NCBI GenBank assembly: GCA_029938265.1
Contig: JAOZVI010000001.1
Coordinates: 65,694 to 103,190, forward strand
Direction of reading: 5' to 3'
Source of the DNA: Flavobacteriaceae bacterium
GTDB lineage: Bacteria; Bacteroidota; Bacteroidia; Flavobacteriales; Flavobacteriaceae
DNA length: 37,497 nucleotides
Made by a program: the position numbers and the translations under genes. Every line of letters begins with the position of its first letter. Positions within the stretch are counted from its first letter, which is position 1. Under the pieces are notes generated by a model, which searched no databases, was not told where the DNA came from, and saw only the letters and a list, made by a program, of their open reading frames with translations. This document shows positions 16,702-25,385 of this stretch, in pieces.

Positions 16702-17763
16702 ATGAATACTTACCAAAATATTTTAAATAAAAAAGAATTTACTCCACCGGATAACTGGTTACAAATAAAAACGATTGATATGCATACCGGTGGCGAACCT
16801 CTTCGTGTAATTATTGATGGCTTTCCAGAATTAAAAGGGGATTCTGTTTTAGATTATCGAAGATATTGTAAAGAAAATTACGATAATTTACGTACTTCCT
16901 TAATGTTTGAACCCCGCGGTCATGCTGATATGTATGGTTGTATTTTAACGCCCCCAAATGATGAAGATGGAGATTTTGGAATTATTTTTTTACATAATGA
17001 AGGCTATTCAACTATGTGCGGACATGCCATTATTGCAATCTCTACTTTGGCCATTGATATGCATTGGATAGATGTAAAAGAAGGTGATAATATCTTAAAA
17101 ATTGATGCACCTTGTGGAAGAATTACTTCTTATACCCATGTGAAAAATGGAAAAACTATAGGAGTTCGGTTTCATAATGTTCCAAGTTTTGTAATTGGCT
17201 TAGACCGAACTATTCAAATTAATGGTATTGGAAAAGTTACCTATGATCTGGCTTATGGTGGTGCTTTTTATGCTTATGTTGATCTAAATAAAAATAATTT
17301 TGATTTTGATCTAAGTCCGAATTCTTATAGGAAATTAATTCAAACCGGAATGAAAATCAAACATGCAGTGACACAACAGGATAAAGAAATTTTGCATCCA
17401 TTTGAGAACGATCTAAGTTTTTTATATGGCACGATATTTATTGGCAATTCAGATAAAAAAGACATCGACAGTAAAAATGTTTGTGTTTTTGCAGAAGGTG
17501 AAGTTGATCGGAGTCCAACCGGCTCAGGAGTTGCGGGAAGAATGGCCATTCACAAAACCAGAAAAGAAATAAATTATGGAGAAAACATGTCCATTGAAAG
17601 TATCACCGGATCTGTTTTTAAAGGTTCTGTTATTTCAGAAGAAAATTACGGCCCTTTTAAAGCTGTTATCCCTCAAGTAGAAGGAACAGCTCATATCACA
17701 GGCATACAAACTTTTATTATTGACCCTAAAGATCCTATGAAAAATGGTTTTATTTTAAGATAA
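16702..17763 (+). CDS. Probable trans-3-hydroxy-L-proline dehydratase (proline racemase family)
   Basis: Proline-racemase-fold protein of 353 residues. True proline racemases and 4-hydroxyproline epimerases use two catalytic Cys. Here the first is present (Cys106 in STMCGHA), but the second position is Thr273 (DRSPTGSG instead of DRSPCGTG). A Cys/Thr pair is the known signature of trans-3-hydroxy-L-proline dehydratases such as human L3HYPDH and bacterial homologues, which form Delta1-pyrroline-2-carboxylate. The reductase for that product is encoded immediately upstream with a 9-base gap, so the two form an operon converting trans-3-hydroxyproline to L-proline. The substrate assignment rests on this residue and the neighbour. 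Confidence 0.88.
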   Translation: MNTYQNILNKKEFTPPDNWLQIKTIDMHTGGEPLRVIIDGFPELKGDSVLDYRRYCKENYDNLRTSLMFEPRGHADMYGCILTPPNDEDGDFGIIFLHNEGYSTMCGHAIIAISTLAIDMHWIDVKEGDNILKIDAPCGRITSYTHVKNGKTIGVRFHNVPSFVIGLDRTIQINGIGKVTYDLAYGGAFYAYVDLNKNNFDFDLSPNSYRKLIQTGMKIKHAVTQQDKEILHPFENDLSFLYGTIFIGNSDKKDIDSKNVCVFAEGEVDRSPTGSGVAGRMAIHKTRKEINYGENMSIESITGSVFKGSVISEENYGPFKAVIPQVEGTAHITGIQTFIIDPKDPMKNGFILR

Positions 17764-17777
17764 AAAAACGGTAAATT

Positions 17778-19067
17778 TCACTTCATCAATGCTTCAATTT
17801 CATCAATCTCAATTGGCATGGCTTTGGTTAAATTCACATTACCTTCTTGGGTAATTAATATATTATTTTCTAATCTACAGCCTATTCCCTCTTCAGAAAT
17901 ATAAATTCCAGGCTCACAAGTTAAAACCATACCGGGTTCAAAAGGCCTGGAGTACAAGCCAACATCATGAACATCGAGTCCTAAATGATGTGCTGTACCA
18001 TGCATAAAATATTTTTTATACAACGGATTTTCAGGATCTTGACCCTTGACTTCTTTTGCATTCAACAAACCTAGATTGATCAATTGTTCTTCAACCAAAT
18101 CAGCCATTTGCTTTTCATAATCAGTCGGTAAAATACCTGGTTTCAATAATTTTGATCCTTCTTTTAAACAATGTAAAACTGCATTATAAACTTCTTTTTG
18201 ACGTTTTGTAAATTTACCGTTAACCGGAAAACATCTTGTAGTATCTGAATTATAATTGGCATAACAAACACCAAAATCCATCAAAACCATATCACCATCA
18301 TTACAAATATTATCATTAGTATTATAATGTAATGCACAGGCATTTTTACCAGAAGCAATAATGGGTAAAAAAGCATGACGCTTTGCTCCTTTTTTAATCA
18401 ATTCATAAGTTAGCTCTGCTTCTAATTCATATTCCATCTTATCTGGTTGAACCGATCTTAATACTTTTTTAAAACTACCAATACTTATATCAATAGCTTT
18501 TTGAATTAATTCAATTTCTTCTTCCGATTTTATCTGACGCAATTCACGAATAATTATAGCTGCGCGTTTATAATTATGTAATGGATATTTTTCTTTACAA
18601 AATTTAATCATTCTATCCTGTTGGGTAAGCATTGCTACAGTCGCTGATTTTTTATGCTCATTATGCCCCAGATAAAAAGTATCGGCTTCAAAAGCCATAT
18701 ACTGTAAAGTGATCTCAAAATCTTTAACCCATTTTATATTTTTAATACCTGAAATTTCGGTTGCTTTTTCTTTGGTAAGTTTATCTCCTTCCCAGATCTT
18801 TATCAGATCATTAGTTTCCTTTACAAAAAGAATTTCTCTGTTTTCAGATAATTCTGCATCCGGATACAACAATAAAATTGATTCTTCCTGATCGATTCCT
18901 GCGAGATAGAACATGTCATTGTTTTGTGCAAAACCCATCAGATCATCAGCATTTGTGGGCATCAGATCATTAGATGTAAAAATGGCTATTGCATTGCTTG
19001 ACATTTTGTTTTTAAAAATTTTTCTGTTCTTTATAAATAATGACGATGGAATTTTTTTATATCTCAT
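17778..19067 (-). CDS. Xaa-Pro aminopeptidase (aminopeptidase P, M24B)
   Basis: Removes an N-terminal residue that precedes proline. 429 residues, no signal peptide. An AMP_N domain (about 1-135) is followed by a pita-bread catalytic domain with all five metal ligands: Asp264 and Asp275 (MDFGVCYANYNSDTTR), His360 (HGTAHHLGLDVHD), Glu385 (CEPGIYI) and Glu400 (GCRLENN). The start at 19067 lies 7 bases after the aldehyde dehydrogenase stop; Met22 is an alternative, but the AMP_N domain favours the longer form. It is last in a (-) run with helicase, YjbR and aldehyde dehydrogenase genes, and converges on the hydroxyproline operon 14 bases away. Confidence 0.94.
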   Translation of the reverse strand: MRYKKIPSSLFIKNRKIFKNKMSSNAIAIFTSNDLMPTNADDLMGFAQNNDMFYLAGIDQEESILLLYPDAELSENREILFVKETNDLIKIWEGDKLTKEKATEISGIKNIKWVKDFEITLQYMAFEADTFYLGHNEHKKSATVAMLTQQDRMIKFCKEKYPLHNYKRAAIIIRELRQIKSEEEIELIQKAIDISIGSFKKVLRSVQPDKMEYELEAELTYELIKKGAKRHAFLPIIASGKNACALHYNTNDNICNDGDMVLMDFGVCYANYNSDTTRCFPVNGKFTKRQKEVYNAVLHCLKEGSKLLKPGILPTDYEKQMADLVEEQLINLGLLNAKEVKGQDPENPLYKKYFMHGTAHHLGLDVHDVGLYSRPFEPGMVLTCEPGIYISEEGIGCRLENNILITQEGNVNLTKAMPIEIDEIEALMK

Positions 19068-19074
19068 AGTTTTT

Positions 19075-20652
19075 TTATTCAGATTCTATTTTATTATTGA
19101 TTAATCTTGAAATTTTCAAAGGATTTCCATTTTTCAATTCATCTGGCAATAATTCATCTGGCCAGTTTTGAAAACTTATAGGTCGCACCCATCTTTTTAT
19201 AGAATGGATTCCAACAGCAGTAAATCTGGAATCGGTTGATGCCGGATAAGGCCCGCCGTGTTGCATTGACGGACAAACCTCAACACCAGTTGGAACACCA
19301 TTGTAAATAATTCTTCCTACCCTATTCTGTAAGGCTTCAAAAATATCTTTATTTTGATTAAGCTCATCTTTTTCTGCTAAAATAGTTCCCGTTAATTGCC
19401 CCTCCAAATTATTAATAACCTCTAATAACTGTGACTTATCTTCACATTGAACTACCATTGAAAACGGTCCAAAAACTTCCTGATGTAAAGTAGTATTTTT
19501 TAAAAATGTGTCTCCTTCCACAGTAATAATTACTTGCCTTCCATGATTTTTAGGCACATCATTTGTGTAATCAGCTTTTATAAAAACTCCTTTTTGAGAA
19601 GAAACTTCCGATTTATTTCTTTCAAAATTTCCAATAATATCAGGGTGCAACATGCATGATGGTTCTACTTTTACAATCTCCTCTGCCAAAGTTTGAATAA
19701 AACCTTCTAAAACATCATCTTTTATCCCAATAATTAGTCCCGGATTGGTACAAAACTGACCACTGCCCAAAGTAATAGATCCTGCATAAGTATTTGCCCA
19801 TTCTTCTCCTCTTTGTTTAGCCGCCTTTGGCATTAAAATTACTGGATTTACACTACCCATTTCAGCAAAAACAGGTATAGGTTCTACACGTTGGTTTGCT
19901 AAATCAAATAATACTCTTCCACCCCCAACACTTCCTGTAAAACCGACCGCTTTAACATTGGGATGCTTCACCAAAACTTGTCCGACCTTTATCCCACTGC
20001 TATTTAAATTAGAAAAAACTCCATTGGGCATTCCGGTTTTTTCAGCAGCTTTTATAATTGCCGATGAAACCATCTCACCAGTACCTGCATGCATGGGATG
20101 TGATTTTACAATAACCGGACAACCGGCAGCCAAGGCAGCCGATGTATCTCCTCCTGCTGTTGAATATGCCAGTGGAAAATTACTGGCACCAAAAACAACA
20201 ACCGGACCTAATGGAAAAAGTATTTTTCTCAGATCTGGTTTAGGAATTGGTTTTCTATCAGAAATTTCAGTGTCAATAGTCGCTTCAACCCAAGAGCCTT
20301 CTTTTACCAGATCGGCAAACATTCTCAATTGCCAAATCATTCTTCCTCTTTCAGAAATAGCCCTATCAATATTTAAACCCGATTCTTGCGTGTAAATTTG
20401 TAATAATAAATCATCTAAAGCTAAAATTTCCTCAGCTATAGTATTTAAAAAATCACTCTTTTTTTTACCGGAGATTTTTTTGAATTTTTTAAATGCCTCA
20501 TTTGCCAGTTCAACCGTTTCTTCAATTTCTTGATCTGAAGCTTCGGTGAAAATAATTTCGTTCTCAGTATTTGTTAATGGATTAAAAGTCTTAAAAGTGA
20601 TATCTCCCTCAGAGGATAATTTATTCCCAATATAATTTTTACCTGAAATCAT
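19075..20652 (-). CDS. Aldehyde dehydrogenase, alpha-ketoglutarate-semialdehyde (2,5-dioxovalerate) type
   Basis: NAD(P)-dependent aldehyde dehydrogenase, 525 residues. Asn158 (FGASNFP), Lys183 (IVKSHP), Glu264 (FAEMGSVNP) and the nucleophile Cys301 (SGQFCTNPG) are all present. The combination FAEMGSVNP with SGQFCTNPG is characteristic of alpha-ketoglutarate semialdehyde dehydrogenases, which end the 4-hydroxyproline pathway and also the oxidative pentose and sugar-acid pathways by making 2-oxoglutarate. Next to hydroxyproline and prolyl-peptide genes, the 4-hydroxyproline role is the simplest reading. The other 4-hydroxyproline enzymes (epimerase, oxidase, deaminase) are not in this window. 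It lies 18 bases after the YjbR-like gene and 7 before aminopeptidase P. Confidence 0.9.
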   Translation of the reverse strand: MISGKNYIGNKLSSEGDITFKTFNPLTNTENEIIFTEASDQEIEETVELANEAFKKFKKISGKKKSDFLNTIAEEILALDDLLLQIYTQESGLNIDRAISERGRMIWQLRMFADLVKEGSWVEATIDTEISDRKPIPKPDLRKILFPLGPVVVFGASNFPLAYSTAGGDTSAALAAGCPVIVKSHPMHAGTGEMVSSAIIKAAEKTGMPNGVFSNLNSSGIKVGQVLVKHPNVKAVGFTGSVGGGRVLFDLANQRVEPIPVFAEMGSVNPVILMPKAAKQRGEEWANTYAGSITLGSGQFCTNPGLIIGIKDDVLEGFIQTLAEEIVKVEPSCMLHPDIIGNFERNKSEVSSQKGVFIKADYTNDVPKNHGRQVIITVEGDTFLKNTTLHQEVFGPFSMVVQCEDKSQLLEVINNLEGQLTGTILAEKDELNQNKDIFEALQNRVGRIIYNGVPTGVEVCPSMQHGGPYPASTDSRFTAVGIHSIKRWVRPISFQNWPDELLPDELKNGNPLKISRLINNKIESE

Positions 20653-20670
20653 TTTGTAATGTTTAGTAAA

Positions 20671-21021
20671 TTATAAAAGTCCTTCTCTAACTCTTTTAGG
20701 GAGCCCTTTAACAATCAAATCATAAGAATTATCGATCAACTCTTTAAAAATATCATCGGAAAATGAACCATCAACAATTACTGTATTCCAATGTTTTTTA
20801 TTCATATGATACCCAGGAATAATACTCGAAAATTCTTCTCTTAATGAAATGGCATGTTCAGGGTCGCATTTTAAGTTCACTCTTAATTCAGGATTTTCTA
20901 AACCGGTTAAAGCAAATATTTTGTTGCAAACTTTAAATACAAGCGTTGTCTCATCAAAGGGAAATCCTTCAGTTACACATGGTTTATTTAAACAATAAGT
21001 CCTAAATTCTTCGATATTCAT
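20671..21021 (-). CDS. MmcQ/YjbR-family protein
   Basis: 116-residue protein of the MmcQ/YjbR family (CyaY-like alpha/beta fold), starting MNIEEFRTYCLNKPCVTEGF, with the family's KCDPE motif (LKCDPEHAISLR), HMNKKHWNTV and a C-terminal SYDLIVKGLP. Members are called DNA-binding from fold considerations, but a role is not established. It is embedded between the helicase (23-base gap) and the aldehyde dehydrogenase (18-base gap), so it is probably cotranscribed with both. Confidence 0.85.
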   Translation of the reverse strand: MNIEEFRTYCLNKPCVTEGFPFDETTLVFKVCNKIFALTGLENPELRVNLKCDPEHAISLREEFSSIIPGYHMNKKHWNTVIVDGSFSDDIFKELIDNSYDLIVKGLPKRVREGLL

Positions 21022-21044
21022 ACAGTAAAATTAGTGAATATTTA

Positions 21045-22727
21045 TTACAAAAACACCAATGCTAGTTTAATATCTCCATAACTTATTTCACCATTTAAAG
21101 CTTCAAAAATTGGTTTTAAACTTATCCTGTTATCTTCAGGATTTGCTTTTAGAATTGCATTGCGAACTTTTTTTACTTTAGCAATAATTTTTTTGTCTGG
21201 CTTAAATCTAGAAAGATCCATTTTGGGATACAGATCTGAAATTCTAATCAAATGAGTAGATATTGTACCTAATGTTAATTCTCTTTCCTTTGAGATCTCT
21301 TTAAGCGAATATCCTTTATCTATCAACTGTTTGGTAACTAAATAGGTAGATTTTTTTTTGATTTTTTTATCTTTCTTAAGACTTTTTTTATTTTCTTTTA
21401 TTTCATCAAGATCTGTTATTCCTCCACTTTCTTTTATAAAATTATTTGCCAATTTATCCAAATCTTTTGCATTACTATCTCTTTCAGCATTTAATGATAA
21501 TTCTTTAAATCTCTTATCGGCTTTAAATGCCAAACTATCCACAATAAGTGTCATGCTATTGTATCCGGTTAAATTTAATCCCGATAAACTTTTAACTCTT
21601 GACAAGGCGACATAACCTTGTCCTTTTTCAAAAGTTTTACTCAAATCCATTGTTGCACTATCTAAGGTCATTCCCTGACTTTTATGAACTGTGATTGCCC
21701 ATGCCAAACGAAGCGGAATTTGAGTGTAACTCACTAATAACTTGCCTTTTTCATCTTCAATTCTCCACTCTTCATGCTCAGCTGTAATTTCATATCCGTT
21801 AAGTAATCTTACAATTGGTATATTTTCATTATTAAATTTTATCACATTACCGAGACTACCATTTAAATATCCTTTTTCATAATTATTTTTTACAAACATT
21901 ACTTTTGCTCCAATTTTTAAAATTAAATTTTCTGGTGCCAGAATTGATTTTTTTACAGTTTCAGCTAATTTTAAATTCCCTTTTATCTTAGCCTTAAAAA
22001 TCTTATTCTTTCCTTTAATTAATTGTAATTGTTCGGTATTAATTCTGTTAACATCAATATTATGTGTGTAAAGCTTGGTAGGTTCAATCGATTCTAATTC
22101 ATTTTTATTTGAGCTTAATATTTCTTTAGCTCTTTGCGAAACATTTCCGGAACGAATTTCATTAAGGATATCATTGAGTTGGTTGTCGGTATGCCGGAAT
22201 TGTTCTGTTAAGTAACAAATTGTAAGATCCGCATCCAACCAAGCCTGAGACATAAAAGCAAATTTATCTCGATTCGTTTCACTATGATTTCCGATGGGTG
22301 GAAGCTGAAAAAAATCTCCGGAAATGATCAATTGAATCCCTCCAAAAGGATCATCAGTTTCTTTAAAGAACTGCAAAACCTCATTTACCATGTCAAACTG
22401 TTTTTTATGCAACATAGAAATTTCATCGATGATCAGGACCCTGCTGTTATCGATATTTTTCTTTAAATATTTTTTTTCTTTCAGTTCTCTTAAATTGCCT
22501 ATTGAAAGCGAATTCTTTATACCAATACCTGACCATGCATGAATTGTAGTACCTTCGAGATGAGTTGCAGCAATTCCGGTTGAGGCAGTTATTGAAACTG
22601 GTATTCGCCTTTCTTTAAGATATTGAATATATTGATTTAATACATAGGTCTTACCGGTACCGGCCGAACCGGTTAAAAAAATATTCTTACCGGATTTTAA
22701 GATAGATAAAGCTTTTTCCTGATTCAA
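21045..22727 (-). CDS. PIF1-like superfamily 1 helicase with C-terminal HTH_40 domain
   Basis: ATP-dependent 5'-3' DNA helicase of the PIF1/RecD-like group, 560 residues. Walker A is GSAGTGKT (20-27), Walker B LIIDEISML, then SGDFFQLPPIG, and late motifs WAITVHKSQGMT and YVALSRVKSL. A Lys/Ser-rich linker leads to a C-terminal helix-turn-helix of the type found at the end of RecQ helicases (about 465-560, GYSLKEISKERELTLGTIST). The first codon is TTG: in the same frame a TAA lies one codon upstream and no ATG precedes the Walker A region. It heads a (-) run of four closely spaced genes. Confidence 0.88.
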   Translation of the reverse strand: MNQEKALSILKSGKNIFLTGSAGTGKTYVLNQYIQYLKERRIPVSITASTGIAATHLEGTTIHAWSGIGIKNSLSIGNLRELKEKKYLKKNIDNSRVLIIDEISMLHKKQFDMVNEVLQFFKETDDPFGGIQLIISGDFFQLPPIGNHSETNRDKFAFMSQAWLDADLTICYLTEQFRHTDNQLNDILNEIRSGNVSQRAKEILSSNKNELESIEPTKLYTHNIDVNRINTEQLQLIKGKNKIFKAKIKGNLKLAETVKKSILAPENLILKIGAKVMFVKNNYEKGYLNGSLGNVIKFNNENIPIVRLLNGYEITAEHEEWRIEDEKGKLLVSYTQIPLRLAWAITVHKSQGMTLDSATMDLSKTFEKGQGYVALSRVKSLSGLNLTGYNSMTLIVDSLAFKADKRFKELSLNAERDSNAKDLDKLANNFIKESGGITDLDEIKENKKSLKKDKKIKKKSTYLVTKQLIDKGYSLKEISKERELTLGTISTHLIRISDLYPKMDLSRFKPDKKIIAKVKKVRNAILKANPEDNRISLKPIFEALNGEISYGDIKLALVFL

Positions 22728-22901
22728 CTTTTAAAGATTTTGATTAGTAAAAATACAAAATAAAAATTTCTTGAAACTAATTATCGCCGACGCAAAGGGT
22801 CGAAGAATTTTTTTCGAGTTAAACTGTATCATTTATACTAGATAAACCTTAATGATATAATTTTAAAAAGTTAACATTAGAAATAAAAATGTTAAAATAT
22901 G

Positions 22902-22933
22902 GGCAAAAAAAAACTCTCTAAAAAGAGAGTTTT
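22902..22933 (-). terminator. Rho-independent terminator after osmC-like gene
   Basis: AAAACTCTCT (22910-22919) and AGAGAGTTTT (22924-22933) form a perfect 10-bp stem with an AAAA loop. On the minus strand it is followed by an uninterrupted T tract. The rest of the gap to the helicase (22728-22901) shows no gene. Confidence 0.9.
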
Positions 22934-22958
22934 GTAATTAAAATGCTTATCCTAATCA

Positions 22959-23336
22959 TTATGCTTGAACAGCAATATCTAAATTAGTTGTTACCATTAC
23001 TAAAGGTGGTTTTACAAAGTGCTGTTTAACAGGACATTGATCAACAGTAGCTTTAATGGCTTTATTGTATTTTGTTGGGAAAGCCTCTGGTAAATTAACT
23101 AATATCTCCATTTCTTCAATCATATTTGTCATTTGATTATATTTCATTTTTTGTGTAAGAGAAACTTCTTCTAAAGACATTCCTCTTTGTGTCATAAACG
23201 CTCTAACATAAACTGCTGAACACATTCCTGCAGTTGCTAAAAAGACCATATAAGGAGAATCGTCCATTGTTATTTCTCTTCCACCGTAAGAAGCAATTAT
23301 TTTTCCGTTAATATCAAATCTAATATCTATATCCAT
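22959..23336 (-). CDS. OsmC/Ohr-family protein
   Basis: 125-residue OsmC-like protein, a thiol-dependent peroxidase fold that reduces organic or fatty-acid hydroperoxides. The two reactive Cys are present: Cys39 (ATAGMCSAVYV) and Cys101 (VDQCPVKQH). An N-terminal beta sheet precedes the long central helix. It is slightly shorter than typical OsmC (about 140). It is a single gene, with an exact -7 box upstream and a perfect terminator downstream, so it is a well-delimited transcription unit. Confidence 0.88.
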   Translation of the reverse strand: MDIDIRFDINGKIIASYGGREITMDDSPYMVFLATAGMCSAVYVRAFMTQRGMSLEEVSLTQKMKYNQMTNMIEEMEILVNLPEAFPTKYNKAIKATVDQCPVKQHFVKPPLVMVTTNLDIAVQA

Positions 23337-23370
23337 TGTTGTAATATTTTTGTTTTTAAAATTTCAGGTG

Positions 23371-23378
23371 CAAAAATA
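23371..23378 (-). promoter_or_regulatory. Candidate -7 box (TATTTTTG) for the OsmC gene
   Basis: Exact TAnnTTTG on the minus strand, 34 bases before the start codon. No clear -33 TTG. Confidence 0.5.
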
Positions 23379-23416
23379 CTACTACATTTAAGAATTATAT
23401 GTAACTAAAGATACGT

Positions 23417-24052
23417 TTATTCAAGAAATTTCTTAGAATTCATTTTTTCTAACTGCGATTTTTCGCTTTGAGAAAGTAATAGATCTTGATAATCCAGAGT
23501 CCAGCCAATAGTTTCAACAATATTTTGCATCATTAAAACCGCTTCTATTGCTTCGGTTTTTGCTGAATCTAACAAACCGCTTTCAGGAATCTTATCTAGA
23601 ATATGTTTTTTAGCTTTGGTGTTTAATTCAGTTAGGTCAGAAGAATCGAATTTATTGAAAAGACCTTCTTTTTTATCGTAATATTTAAAATCGGTTTCAA
23701 CACTTAATACTTCAGGTTGTGGAAATTCTGTTAATCTTATCACTTTCTTTTCATTGATGGCTTCCATTCTTATTTTTGACAGATCAAAACCAATATGAGC
23801 CTTAGCATTAATTAAAATAATTGCCTTCTTTTTACTAGTTACCATATTTAAAAAATGCTCTTTTACATTTTCATAATGATAAATTTCAGCAAATTCTCCT
23901 TCTACTGTGATAAGTTTCCATACTTTTCTGATCTTTTCCATTAAAATTGCCGATTGCTCGTTGGTAATACTTTTTTTCTTTTGAAATTTTACATAATTTA
24001 AAACTCCATAAGTAATCATTACGCCAAGAAAAAGTCCTAAAAGTGCTTCCAT
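23417..24052 (-). CDS. DUF4230 protein
   Basis: 211-residue protein of the DUF4230 family, unknown function. A single N-terminal membrane segment (about residues 3-20, LLGLFLGVMITYGVLNYV) followed by KFQKKK suggests an anchored protein with the body on one side of the membrane. The body has alternating beta strands (KKAIILINAKAHIGFDL) and a helical C-terminus. It sits alone between OsmC and the HemW operon, with about 200 gene-free bases upstream. Confidence 0.75.
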   Translation of the reverse strand: MEALLGLFLGVMITYGVLNYVKFQKKKSITNEQSAILMEKIRKVWKLITVEGEFAEIYHYENVKEHFLNMVTSKKKAIILINAKAHIGFDLSKIRMEAINEKKVIRLTEFPQPEVLSVETDFKYYDKKEGLFNKFDSSDLTELNTKAKKHILDKIPESGLLDSAKTEAIEAVLMMQNIVETIGWTLDYQDLLLSQSEKSQLEKMNSKKFLE

Positions 24053-24255
24053 AAATATTTATTACAGATTAAAAGTAATCTTTGCAAAATTGATAATATA
24101 ACAATGAATAAACCTTTTTACAAAGGTCTCTAAAAGTAATGAAATTAATCGATTCTTAATACAAGTTGTCTTTTGAATATTTTATAGTAATATTCTTTTA
24201 ACTCAAAGAAAATTATTGAATCTCTTCATTAATTAAAAATACTATTCACAAATCT

Positions 24256-25380
24256 TTAGTTTACAATAAACAGATCAGCAGCGATACCATCTGCTAAGAA
24301 TTTACCTTTTTCAGTAATTAATAATTTCCCATCTTTAATCTTCAATATTTTATTCTTTAAATATTCCTGAGCATTCTCAATCAATTCGTTTTTAATGTCA
24401 GGTCCAAAATCATTTTCAATTTTCTGTAATGATATACCCCAAATAGTTCGTAAACCTGTCATAATAGTTTCGTTGAATCTATCATTAATGGTCAGTATTT
24501 CGATTTCTTGTGGAAGTTTATTTTGTTGTATTGACTTGATATACCTCGCATTATTAGAAACGTTCCAACTACGTGAAATACCATCGTAAGAATGAGCAGA
24601 AGGACCAATTCCTAAATAATTTCTTCCTTGCCAATAAGATGTATTGTGCTTAGAAAAATAACCTTCTTTGCCAAAATTAGAAATTTCATACTGTATAAAA
24701 TGATGCTTTCTTGATTCTTCAACTAATATTTTGAAATGCTGTTGTGCTAAATCCTCATCTAATGCAGGATATTTTCCTTTTCTAATAAAATTTGCTAAAG
24801 CTGTTCTATTTTCAACGGTTAATGCATAACTCGAAATATGAGGTACATCCATTTCAAAAGCAATATTTAAATTATTCCTCCATTTTTCATTTGTCATTTT
24901 TGGCACTCCATATATTAAATCAATGGTAATATTATCAAAATGATACATTGCCATTAACAAAGATCCTTTTGCCTCTTTTGCATTATGAACCCGATTCATA
25001 AACTGTAGATCATCATCAAAAAATGATTGCACACCTATGCTTAACCTGTTAATTTTTGTAGCGGCTAATTCTTTAATTTTTTCCTCTGTGAGATCATCTG
25101 GATTTGCTTCGAGGGTAATTTCAGGATCTTCAATTACCTTATAATTTTGATAAACAATATCGATCAAAAATTGTAATTCATCTATTGTCAATAAAGAAGG
25201 TGTTCCTCCTCCAAAATAGATGGTTTCTACATTATTTTTTAATTCATCTTTTCGTAATTGTAATTCCATTCCAATGGCTTTTATCATTTCTTCTTTCCGC
25301 TTAAGCGAAACAGAAAAATGAAAATCACAATAATAACAAGCTTGTTTACAAAACGGAATATGAATATAGATACCCGACAT
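24256..25380 (-). CDS. hemW: HemW, heme chaperone-like radical SAM protein
   Basis: 374-residue radical SAM protein. The cluster cysteines are Cys11, Cys15 and Cys18 in PFCKQACYYCDF: the C-x3-C-x2-C-x-F form of HemW, not the C-x-C ending of true coproporphyrinogen dehydrogenase HemN. FGGGTPS, SIGVQSF and HNTSYWQGRNYLGIGPSAHS are further family motifs, the last including the His implicated in heme binding. HemW transfers heme to acceptor proteins. A C-terminal winged-helix part follows. It is the last gene of a tight operon, 5 bases after the secreted protein gene. Confidence 0.92.
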   Translation of the reverse strand: MSGIYIHIPFCKQACYYCDFHFSVSLKRKEEMIKAIGMELQLRKDELKNNVETIYFGGGTPSLLTIDELQFLIDIVYQNYKVIEDPEITLEANPDDLTEEKIKELAATKINRLSIGVQSFFDDDLQFMNRVHNAKEAKGSLLMAMYHFDNITIDLIYGVPKMTNEKWRNNLNIAFEMDVPHISSYALTVENRTALANFIRKGKYPALDEDLAQQHFKILVEESRKHHFIQYEISNFGKEGYFSKHNTSYWQGRNYLGIGPSAHSYDGISRSWNVSNNARYIKSIQQNKLPQEIEILTINDRFNETIMTGLRTIWGISLQKIENDFGPDIKNELIENAQEYLKNKILKIKDGKLLITEKGKFLADGIAADLFIVN

Positions 25381-25385
25381 AAGAA

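Noticed and set aside
16702-17763. Proline racemase or 4-hydroxyproline epimerase
   Set aside because: The second catalytic Cys is Thr273, which removes the two-base racemisation mechanism.
19958-20395. 145-codon frame antisense to the aldehyde dehydrogenase
   Set aside because: Its translation mirrors conserved motifs on the opposite strand, and the aldehyde dehydrogenase is complete with all catalytic residues.
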